Below, one piece after another: positions 6,308 through 12,387 of a stretch of 13,127 nt of DNA (the first letter of the stretch is position 1; the number at the start of each line of letters is the position of its first letter). The notes below the pieces were generated by a model, which saw only the letters and a program-made list of their open reading frames with translations, did not search any database and was not told the DNA's origin. The translations under genes were made by a program, and so were the position numbers. The DNA is taken from assembly GCA_036260375.1 (NCBI GenBank), contig DASZZZ010000074.1, positions 1 to 13,127 of the forward strand. The letters are read 5' to 3'. Source of the stretch: DASZZZ01 sp036260375. GTDB lineage: Bacteria; Actinomycetota; CADDZG01; WHSQ01.

Positions 6308-7719
6308 AGCAGCGACGCCACGAGACCGACGTACTGCATGAGGTGGCGCGCCGCGAGGAACTCGTCGCGCACGCGCTCCTGCGCCTCCCGTCCGATGCGG
6401 CGCGCCGTGTCGCCGTCGGCGAGGAGCCGCGTCACCGCGGCGCCGAACGCGCCGAGGTCCGCCGGGTCCACGAGGACGCCGCTGACGCCGTCGACGATCT
6501 GGTCCTGGATCCCGCCGATGCGGCTCGCGACGACGGGGCGCGCCTTCCACATCGCCTCCGCGACGGTGAGGCCGAATCCCTCCGCGAGGCTCTTCTGCAC
6601 GGCGACGCGCGCGTGCCGCTGCAGCGCGTTGACGATCGCGGCGTTCTCCTCGCCGTCGTCCATCGGCAGCGCGGCGAGGTGCACGCGCGCACGCGCCCGC
6701 GCCGGCAGCGCGCGCCACGCGTCGGTCGTCGCGCGCAGGACCTCGGCCCCCTCGGGGTCGTCCGACACCGCCTCGACCGCGGGGCCCGCGAGCACGAGAT
6801 GTGCGTCGGCGGCGTCGGCGTGGCGCGCGAAGCCCTCCATCACTCCGATCGGGTCCTTGAGCCGGTCCCAGCGCGACACCTGCACGACCGCGGGAGCGTC
6901 GTACGGCAGCGGCCGGTCCTCGACGAGCGTCGCGCGGCGGTCGACGCGCCCCGGTGTCCCGTCGTGGCGCACGAACGTGGGCGCGGCGCCGTCCGGTGCG
7001 CCCGACACGATCCCGGCGGCCGCGAGGATCGCGTCGCGCGCGCCGTCGTCGAGCTCCTGGTTCTTGGGCGAGAACGCGTCGATCGACGGCGGGATCACGA
7101 CGACGCGCTCGCGGTCGAGCCCCTCCCATGCGAACGCGGCGCGCGAGAACACGTACGCGTCGGCGGGACGCACGTGCGGGATGAGGAAGCGCCACGCGCG
7201 CCGGGCGACGTCGGACGGCAGGTCGAGTCCCACGTGGCAGCGCCACACGACGACCGCGCCCGACGCGCGCAGCCGTCCGACGATGCCGGCGGGCTGTGGA
7301 TCGTGGACGATCACGACGTCGTCGGGACGCACGAGCTCGGCGAGCTCGGCGGCGGGCTCCGCGAGCGTCGCGCGGTAGACCGCGGCCTCGTCGGGCCCGA
7401 GGTCGCCGCCGTCTCCCGGCGCGCCGTGGAGGTTGTTGTGGATGCGCTTGGTGACGCGGAAGAAGTCGGGGTTGCCGTGGATCACGGCCCAGCGCGCGTC
7501 GATCCCGGCGCCGCGTGCGTAGGCGAGCAGCGACCGCAGCATCTCGGCGACGCCGCCGCCCTGCGCCGTCGAGTTCACGTTCCACACGACGCGGCCCTCG
7601 AACAACCGGCGCGCGCGCTCGACCTCCGCCTCGAAGCGGGCGAAGCGGTCCGCCGAGAGGACGTCGCGAAAGCGCTCCGGCGGGAACGCGCCGACCGCGA
7701 CGTCGTCGACCACGCTCAT
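6295..7719 (-). CDS. GT4 family glycosyltransferase, trehalose synthase (TreT)-like
   Basis: A retaining GT-B fold glycosyltransferase of 474 residues. N-terminal acceptor domain: VWNVNSTAQGGGVAEML (45-61), VIHGNPDFF (79-87), IHNNLHG (93-99), HDPQPAG (139-145), WRCHVGLDLPS (159-169) and PPSIDAFSPKNQ (210-221). C-terminal donor domain: VSRWDRLKDP (281-290) with nucleotide-sugar phosphate-binding R283 and K288, and the EX7E motif EGFGLTVAE (E380, E388), followed by IGGIQDQIVDGVSG. This set is characteristic of TreT-type trehalose glycosyltransferring synthase and related fungal-type trehalose phosphorylases. The likely reaction is NDP-glucose plus glucose to trehalose, but acceptor and donor cannot be fixed from sequence. 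It is longer than archaeal TreT (about 410 residues, from memory), partly through a segment at about 236-275 between the domains. ATG 7719 is preferred over ATG 7752 because an AAGCTT -10-like box lies 6 bases upstream. It is convergent with mobA. Confidence 0.75.
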   Translation of the reverse strand: MSVVDDVAVGAFPPERFRDVLSADRFARFEAEVERARRLFEGRVVWNVNSTAQGGGVAEMLRSLLAYARGAGIDARWAVIHGNPDFFRVTKRIHNNLHGAPGDGGDLGPDEAAVYRATLAEPAAELAELVRPDDVVIVHDPQPAGIVGRLRASGAVVVWRCHVGLDLPSDVARRAWRFLIPHVRPADAYVFSRAAFAWEGLDRERVVVIPPSIDAFSPKNQELDDGARDAILAAAGIVSGAPDGAAPTFVRHDGTPGRVDRRATLVEDRPLPYDAPAVVQVSRWDRLKDPIGVMEGFARHADAADAHLVLAGPAVEAVSDDPEGAEVLRATTDAWRALPARARARVHLAALPMDDGEENAAIVNALQRHARVAVQKSLAEGFGLTVAEAMWKARPVVASRIGGIQDQIVDGVSGVLVDPADLGAFGAAVTRLLADGDTARRIGREAQERVRDEFLAARHLMQYVGLVASLLARR

Positions 7720-7725
7720 GCGCCC

Positions 7726-7731
7726 AAGCTT
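7726..7731 (-). promoter_or_regulatory. possible -10 of the glycosyltransferase gene, leaderless
   Basis: On the minus strand AAGCTT (7731-7726) keeps the A2 and T6 of TANNNT and lies exactly 6 bases before ATG 7719. No Shine-Dalgarno is present. Weak match; it is supported mainly by the same spacing at mobA, glmM and alr. Confidence 0.35.
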
Positions 7732-7769
7732 GCCCCATCGCGCGGCGCGCAACCGCGGCGGGCGTGCGG

Positions 7770-7775
7770 GAAGAT
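7770..7775 (+). promoter_or_regulatory. possible -10 of glmM, leaderless
   Basis: GAAGAT (7770-7775) keeps A2 and T6 of TANNNT and is followed by 6 bases before ATG 7782. A short GGGA (7768-7771) could alternatively act as a ribosome binding site. Only 62 bases separate glmM from the divergent glycosyltransferase start. Confidence 0.35.
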
Positions 7776-7781
7776 ACGCCG

Positions 7782-9110
7782 ATGCCCCGGTTGTTCGGCA
7801 CCGACGGAGTGCGCGGCGTCGCGAACCGCGACCTCACGCCCGACCTCGCGCTCGCGCTCGGCCGCGCCGCGGGCCGCGTGCTCGCCCCGCGCGGCGCGAC
7901 GGTGGTCGTAGGACGCGACACGAGACTGTCCGGCCCGATGCTCGAGGGCGCGCTGCTGGCCGGGCTGTGCTCGGCCGGCGCACGCGTCGCGCTCGCCGGC
8001 GTCGTGCCGACCCCCGCGGTCGCCTTCCTGACGCTCGACCTCGGCGCCGGTGCAGGCGCGGTCATCTCCGCGTCGCACAACCCCGTGCCCGACAACGGGA
8101 TCAAGTTCTTCTCCGACGAGGGCCTGAAGATCCCGGGCGACGTCGAGGACGCCGTCGAGAGCGCCATGGAGTCCGACGTCGAGCTTCCGGTCGGCGACGC
8201 GGTCGGACGGGCCGAGCCGGTGCCCGACGCGCACGACCGCTACGTCGCCCACCTGCTCGGCGCGGTCGACGGCCCGCTCACGGGCCTGCGCGTCGTGCTC
8301 GACTGCGCCTTCGGCGCGGCGTGGCACGTCGGGCCGCGCGCGTTCCGCGAGGCCGGCGCCGACGTCGTCGTCATCAACGCCGAGCCCGACGGCGCCCGCA
8401 TCAACGTCGAGTGCGGTTCGACGTCGCTCGTTGCGCTGGCGCGGCGCGTCGTCGACGCGGGCGCCGACGTCGGCTTCGGCTTCGACGGCGACGCCGACCG
8501 CGTCCTCGCGGTCGACGAGCGGGGGCAGGAGGTCGACGGCGACGGGCTCATCGCGATGTCGGCGCTGCACCTCCACGAGCGCGGCGCGCTGCACAACGAA
8601 CTCGTCGTGACTACGGTCATGGCCAACCTCGGCTTGGTGCGCGCGCTCGAGGCGCGCGGCATCGAGGTCGTGTCCGCGCCGGTCGGCGACAAGTACGTCG
8701 CCGAGGCGATGGCCGAGCGCGGCGCGGTGCTCGGCGGCGAGCAGTCCGGCCACGTCATCTTCGCTCGTCACACGACGACGGGCGACGGCGTCCTCACCGC
8801 GCTCAAGATCGCCGAGATGCTCGCGTCGTCGGGCGTGCGACTGTCCGATCTCGCGTCGTGCTACGAGCGCTTCCCGCAGGTGCTCGTCAACGTCCCGGTC
8901 GCGCGCGGCCGCCGACTCGACGACGCCGCCGCGGTGTGGGACGACGTGCGGCGGGCCGAGGACGCGCTCGGCGACGACGGGCGCGTGCTGCTGCGCGCCT
9001 CGGGCACGGAGCCGGTCGTGCGCGTCATGGTCGAGGCGGCGGACGCGGCCGCGGCGCGCCGGACGGCGGAGTCGCTGGCCGACGCCGTCCGCGCCGAGAT
9101 GGGGGCGTGA
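7782..9110 (+). CDS. glmM: phosphoglucosamine mutase
   Basis: Interconverts glucosamine 6-phosphate and glucosamine 1-phosphate, the step before GlmU on the way to UDP-GlcNAc for peptidoglycan; cytoplasmic. The product is 442 residues, standard for GlmM. All four phosphohexomutase active-site elements are present: the phosphoserine loop SASHNP (96-101, catalytic S98), the metal-binding DGDADR (235-240), the sugar-binding GEQSGH (319-324) and the phosphate-binding RASGTEP (405-411). The N-terminal LFGTDGVRGVAN and the GEQSGH form (rather than GEMSGH) favour GlmM over phosphomannomutase/phosphoglucomutase ManB. The start ATG 7782 leads directly into the conserved MPRLFGTDGVRG. The gene heads a plus-strand run with a small unknown gene, nnr and alr. 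Confidence 0.95.
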   Translation: MPRLFGTDGVRGVANRDLTPDLALALGRAAGRVLAPRGATVVVGRDTRLSGPMLEGALLAGLCSAGARVALAGVVPTPAVAFLTLDLGAGAGAVISASHNPVPDNGIKFFSDEGLKIPGDVEDAVESAMESDVELPVGDAVGRAEPVPDAHDRYVAHLLGAVDGPLTGLRVVLDCAFGAAWHVGPRAFREAGADVVVINAEPDGARINVECGSTSLVALARRVVDAGADVGFGFDGDADRVLAVDERGQEVDGDGLIAMSALHLHERGALHNELVVTTVMANLGLVRALEARGIEVVSAPVGDKYVAEAMAERGAVLGGEQSGHVIFARHTTTGDGVLTALKIAEMLASSGVRLSDLASCYERFPQVLVNVPVARGRRLDDAAAVWDDVRRAEDALGDDGRVLLRASGTEPVVRVMVEAADAAAARRTAESLADAVRAEMGA

Positions 9111-9121
9111 CGTCGACGCGC

Positions 9122-9150
9122 TTGGCGGGTAGGCACAGCGCCCGTAGGGT
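9122..9150 (+). promoter_or_regulatory. predicted promoter of the small uncharacterised gene
   Basis: TTGGCG (9122-9127) resembles the -35 TTGACA and lies 17 bases before TAGGGT (9145-9150), a TANNNT -10. Transcription would start near 9157, giving a 28-base leader. This is the best two-box promoter in the window and begins only 12 bases after the glmM stop, so the downstream genes need not depend on glmM transcription. Confidence 0.6.
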
Positions 9151-9157
9151 GGACGCA

Positions 9158-9184
9158 CCGGATCGAGTCGAGGAGGTCGATCGG
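9158..9184 (+). promoter_or_regulatory. leader hairpin with the ribosome binding site in its loop
   Basis: GATCGA (9161-9166) pairs with TCGATC (9177-9182). Two more C-G pairs follow (9158-9159 with 9183-9184) if G9160 bulges out. The 10-base loop GTCGAGGAGG contains the Shine-Dalgarno AGGAGG (9171-9176), 8 bases before ATG 9185. If transcription starts near 9157, the leader is almost entirely this hairpin, ending against the start codon. It may tune translation; no regulator is implied by the sequence. Confidence 0.4.
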
Positions 9185-9580
9185 ATGGGCTTCATGGACA
9201 AGGTCAAGGCCAAGGCCCAGGAGGCTGCGACCGAGGGCAAGAAGCTGACCGGGCAGGTCCAGGAGAAGATGGGGCAGGCCCAGCTCCGCAAGAAGATGGA
9301 CGACCTCGCCAAGCAGCTCGGCTACGCGGTCTACGCCGAGCGCGCCAAGGGGACGCCCGCCGGGCCCGAGCTCGACCGCCTCGTCGGCGAGATGACGGCC
9401 GTCGACGGGCAGCTCCAGAGCTTCGTGACGGCCGAGGCGACCGCCGCGCCTCCGGGCCCGGCCGAGACCGCGGCGCCGCCCGCGACGCCGTCCGCGGCGC
9501 CGCCGCCCGCGACGCCGTCGAGCGCGCCGCCGCCGTCGGCGTCCGGGTCCGAGCCCCCCTCGGGCGACTACAAGCCGTAA
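9185..9580 (+). CDS. uncharacterised small protein: charged helical N-terminus, Pro/Ala-rich tail
   Basis: I do not recognise a named family. The 131-residue product has a Lys/Gln/Glu-rich, probably helical or coiled-coil N-terminus (residues 1-55, beginning MGFMDKVKAKAQEAA). A short segment GPELDRLVGEMTAVDGQLQ (60-78) follows, then a disordered Pro/Ala/Ser tail (86-126) ending GDYKP. There is no signal peptide, membrane helix or cysteine, so it is probably cytoplasmic. The shape resembles small actinobacterial proteins with an LGxxVY-type helix (here LGYAVYAER, 45-53), but that is only an impression. It is strongly supported as a gene by its own -35/-10 promoter, an AGGAGG site 8 bases before the ATG, and Lys-AAG-rich codon use unlike the Arg-rich shadow frames. 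It lies between glmM and nnr, where acpS is often found in actinobacteria. Confidence 0.85.
   Translation: MGFMDKVKAKAQEAATEGKKLTGQVQEKMGQAQLRKKMDDLAKQLGYAVYAERAKGTPAGPELDRLVGEMTAVDGQLQSFVTAEATAAPPGPAETAAPPATPSAAPPPATPSSAPPPSASGSEPPSGDYKP
9474..9519 (+). repeat. 27-base-period direct repeat in the Pro/Ala tail
   Basis: The 19-base sequence cgccgcccgcgacgccgtc occurs at 9474-9492 and 9501-9519, a period of 27 bases or nine residues (PPATPSAAP then PPATPSSAP). It is an in-frame low-complexity duplication likely to vary in copy number between strains. Confidence 0.7.
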
Positions 9581-9582
9581 CC

Positions 9583-11160
9583 CTGCGGCCGCTCGTCACG
9601 CCGGACGAGATGGCGCGCGCCGACGCGCGCGCGATCGAGTCCGGAACTCCGGCCGAGGTCCTCATGGAGCGCGCCGGCGCCGCCGTCGCGCGCGCCGCGC
9701 GGCAGGCCGCTGGCGGGCGCTACGGGCGCCGCGCGGTCGTCGTCGCCGGCACGGGGAACAACGGCGGCGACGGGTTCGTCGCGGCGCGCCGGCTGTTGGC
9801 GGAGGGCGTGGCGGTCCGCTGCCTCGTCGTCGGAGACGCCGGCTCCGCGCGCGGCGCGGCGGCCCACCATCTCGAGCGGCTGCGCCGCGCCGGGGGCCGG
9901 GTCGAGCCGTGGCGCGCGGCCCGGGCGCGCGGGGCCGACGTCGCGGTCGACGCGGTGTTCGGGACCGGCTTTCGCGGCGCGGCCGAGGGCGTCGCCGCGG
10001 AGGCGATCGACGCGCTGTGCGCGGACGGTGCCCCCGTCGTCGCCGTCGACGTCCCGTCGGGAGTCGCGGGCGCGACCGGCGCCGTCGTCGGCCCGGCGGT
10101 CAGGGCCCACGTCACCGTCGCGATGGGGGCCGAGAAGCTCGGCACCGCCCTGTCCCCGGGCTCCGTCCTCGCCGGGCGCGTCGAGGTCGTCGACATCGGG
10201 ATCGACGTCGCGCCCGGTCTCGTGTCGTGCCCCGAGCCCGACGACGTCTCCGCGCTGCTCCCGCCGCGGGCGCCGCTCGCGCACAAGCGCAGCTCGGGTG
10301 CGATCGCGCTGCTCGCCGGATCCGACGGCATGAGCGGAGCGGCCGTGCTCGCGGCGCGCGGCGCGCTGCGCGCGGGGGTGGGCTACGTGACCGTCGGCGC
10401 GACGCCGCGCGTCGCCGCGGTCGTCGCGGCGGCGGTGCCCGAGGCCGTGACCGCGCGGGCGTCCGACCGCGGCGCGCTCGGGCCCGACGCGCTCGCGGCG
10501 CTCGGCGACGTCGTCGAGCGCGCCACCGCGGTGGCGATCGGGCCGGGGCTCGGGCGCGGCGACGGCCAGCGCGCCCTCGTGGAGCGCGCCCTCGCGACCG
10601 TCGCGGCCCCCGTCGTCGTCGACGCGGACGGTCTCAACGTCCTGTCGGGAGACCCGGACGCGCTGCGGCGGCGCGCGGACGCGCGCCGCGCCACGATCCT
10701 GACGCCGCATCCCGCCGAGCTCGCCCGGCTTCTCGGGCGCGCCACCGGCGACGTCGTCGCCGACCGGCTCGGGTGCGCGCGCGCCGCGGCGGAGCGGTTC
10801 GCGTGCGTCGTGCTGCTCAAGGGCCACCGCACGCTCGTCGCCGCGCCGGACGGCCGCGTCGTCGTCGTCCCGGTCGGGGGGCCGGAGCTCGCGACGGCCG
10901 GCACCGGCGACGTCCTCACCGGCGTCGTCGCGGCGCTCGTGGCCGCGGGCTCCGACCCCTTCGACGCGGCGTGGGCGGGCGCGTACCTCCACGGCGTCGC
11001 CGGCGCGCGCGCGGCGCGCGGCGCGACGTCGGGCGTGCTCGCGGGCGACGTCGCCGACGCGCTCGCCCCCGCGCGCGCCGCGCTCGAACGCGGTGACGCG
11101 ACAGACACGCGGCTGCGCGCCGCGGCCGGCCCGCGGGCGAGGTTTACGCTGGACGCGTGA
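9583..11160 (+). CDS. nnr: bifunctional NAD(P)H-hydrate epimerase / ADP-dependent NAD(P)H-hydrate dehydratase
   Basis: Repairs hydrated (damaged) NADH and NADPH: the N-terminal YjeF_N domain epimerises R- and S-NAD(P)HX, and the C-terminal ribokinase-like domain dehydrates S-NAD(P)HX using ADP. The product is 525 residues, as usual for the fusion. Epimerase motifs: LMERAG (27-32), GTGNNGGDG (56-64), DAVFGTGFRG and VDVPSGVAGATG. Dehydratase motifs: HKRSSGAIALLAGSDGMSGA, IGPGLGRG, VVVDADGLNVL, TPHPAEL, LLKGHRT and the catalytic-Asp loop ATAGTGDVLTG (D443). Start: the family N-terminus (roughly M-R-P-V-T-x-x-E-M) is matched by LRPLVTPDEM, encoded from a CTG at 9583, 2 bases after the preceding stop. 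The first ordinary start, ATG 9610, would lose these nine residues. I choose CTG at moderate confidence. The gene ends in GTGA, shared with the alr start. Confidence 0.93.
   Translation: MRPLVTPDEMARADARAIESGTPAEVLMERAGAAVARAARQAAGGRYGRRAVVVAGTGNNGGDGFVAARRLLAEGVAVRCLVVGDAGSARGAAAHHLERLRRAGGRVEPWRAARARGADVAVDAVFGTGFRGAAEGVAAEAIDALCADGAPVVAVDVPSGVAGATGAVVGPAVRAHVTVAMGAEKLGTALSPGSVLAGRVEVVDIGIDVAPGLVSCPEPDDVSALLPPRAPLAHKRSSGAIALLAGSDGMSGAAVLAARGALRAGVGYVTVGATPRVAAVVAAAVPEAVTARASDRGALGPDALAALGDVVERATAVAIGPGLGRGDGQRALVERALATVAAPVVVDADGLNVLSGDPDALRRRADARRATILTPHPAELARLLGRATGDVVADRLGCARAAAERFACVVLLKGHRTLVAAPDGRVVVVPVGGPELATAGTGDVLTGVVAALVAAGSDPFDAAWAGAYLHGVAGARAARGATSGVLAGDVADALAPARAALERGDATDTRLRAAAGPRARFTLDA
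11145..11150 (+). promoter_or_regulatory. predicted -10 of alr, leaderless, inside nnr
   Basis: TACGCT (11145-11150) is a perfect TANNNT followed by exactly 6 bases before GTG 11157. It lies within the last codons of nnr. Alr could therefore be made both by coupling to nnr (4-base overlap) and from its own leaderless transcript. No -35 is evident. Confidence 0.5.
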
Positions 11161-12362
11161 CCACGAGAACGGGGCCGCGCGCAACGCGCGAGACGCGGCC
11201 TGCGACCGCGACGACGCTCACGCGTGCCGAGATCGAGGCCCGGGGTCACCCCGTGTGGGCCGAGATCGACCTCGCCGCGCTGCGCCACAACGTCGCGACC
11301 CTGCGGGCGCTCGCGCCGGGGGCCGAGCTGATGGGGGTCGTCAAGGCGTACGCGTACGGCCACGGCAACCCGCAGTGCGCCGCCGCGATGCTCGAGGCGG
11401 GCGCCACGAGGATCGGCGTCGCGCGCGTCGCCGAGGCGATCCACCTCCGCGAGGCGGGCGTCGCGGCCCCCATCCACGTCTTCACCGAGCCGCCGCCGGG
11501 CGCCGTCGCCACCATGGTCGGGCTCGGCCTGACCCCGACCGTCTACACGGAGCCGTTCGCCGCCGCGCTGTCCGACGCGGCGCGTGCCGCCGGCCGCACG
11601 ATCGCGGTCCACGTCAAGCTCGACACCGGCATGCACCGCGTCGGCCTCCCGCCCGACGACGTCCCCGACGCCATCCGCGCGTTGCGCCGGTTGCCGAGCA
11701 TCGCGATCGAGGGCGCGTGGAGTCACCTCGCGGTCGCCGACGTCCCCGACCACCCCTTCAACCGCAAGCAGCTCGAGCTGTTCTGCGACCTCGTCGAGAA
11801 GATCGAGCGCGCCGGCGTCCGGCTTCGCTACCGGCACCTCGCCAACTCGGCGGCGACGATGTCGCTGCCCGAGACGCACTTCGACCTCGTCCGCTGCGGC
11901 GTCGCGTCGTTCGGGCTGTGGCCCGGCGCGGCGCTCACGGACGCCGCCGACCTGCGCCCCGTCATGTCGCTGCGCGCGCGGGTCAACATGGTCAAGGAGC
12001 TCGCCGCGGGCGAGGCCCTATCGTACGGCCTGACGCACGAGCTGCGCCGGCGCGGGCGGGTGGTCACCGTGCCGGCCGGCTACGGCGACGGCTACGACCG
12101 CGGCCTGTCGGGCCGCGCCGACGTGCTCATCGGCGGACGCCGCCACCGCGTCTCGGGCACGGTGTGCATGGACCAGTTCATGGTCGACGTCGGAGACGAC
12201 GACGTCGGCATCGGCGCGCTCGCGACCCTGCTCGGCCGCGACGGCGACGAGCGCGTCTCGGCCGAGGAGCTCGCCGCGCACGCCGGCACGATCAACTACG
12301 AGATCACGGCGCGCCTCGGCTCCCGCGTCCCGCGCCTGTTCCTCGACGGAGACGGCGCGTGA
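11157..12362 (+). CDS. alr: alanine racemase
   Basis: A PLP enzyme converting L-alanine to D-alanine for peptidoglycan. The product is 401 residues; most family members have about 360-390. The PLP lysine is K63 in VVKAYAYGHG (61-70). The usual motif reads KANAYGHG or KADAYGHG, so residue 65 is an unusual Tyr. Other landmarks: HVKLDTGMHRVG (152-163), RYRHLANSAA (224-233), RCGVASFGLWPG (246-257), the second catalytic base Y290 in EALSYG, VPAGYGDGYDRGL (305-317) and GTVCMDQFMVDV (334-345). About 30 Thr/Arg-rich residues precede the conserved PVWAEIDLAAL, giving the extra length. GTG 11157 is the most upstream start that fits, overlaps the nnr stop by 4 bases and has a -10 box 6 bases before it. 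The alanine racemase, hydrolase and tsaE order is common in actinobacteria. Confidence 0.96.
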   Translation: MTTRTGPRATRETRPATATTLTRAEIEARGHPVWAEIDLAALRHNVATLRALAPGAELMGVVKAYAYGHGNPQCAAAMLEAGATRIGVARVAEAIHLREAGVAAPIHVFTEPPPGAVATMVGLGLTPTVYTEPFAAALSDAARAAGRTIAVHVKLDTGMHRVGLPPDDVPDAIRALRRLPSIAIEGAWSHLAVADVPDHPFNRKQLELFCDLVEKIERAGVRLRYRHLANSAATMSLPETHFDLVRCGVASFGLWPGAALTDAADLRPVMSLRARVNMVKELAAGEALSYGLTHELRRRGRVVTVPAGYGDGYDRGLSGRADVLIGGRRHRVSGTVCMDQFMVDVGDDDVGIGALATLLGRDGDERVSAEELAAHAGTINYEITARLGSRVPRLFLDGDGA

Positions 12363-12387
12363 CGCCTCCCGAGCGGATGGGCGGAGC

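Noticed and set aside
5914..7911. A 665-residue plus-strand open frame opposite the glycosyltransferase
   Set aside because: Shadow of a clear GT4 gene on the other strand; no motif recognised.
4544..8167. A 1207-residue open frame on the minus strand
   Set aside because: Only its last 350 codons encode a recognisable protein (HemE). The upstream part is an Arg/Ala/Pro-rich shadow antisense to mobA and glmM and out of frame with the glycosyltransferase, kept open by high GC.
7718..9184. Upstream extension of the small uncharacterised gene through glmM in another frame
   Set aside because: The text is Arg-rich shadow sequence. The ATG at 9185 has a promoter and AGGAGG directly before it.
9474..9519. 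Repeats in the Pro/Ala tail as a CRISPR or tandem-repeat array
   Set aside because: There are only two in-frame copies within a coding region, with no spacers; this is low-complexity protein sequence.
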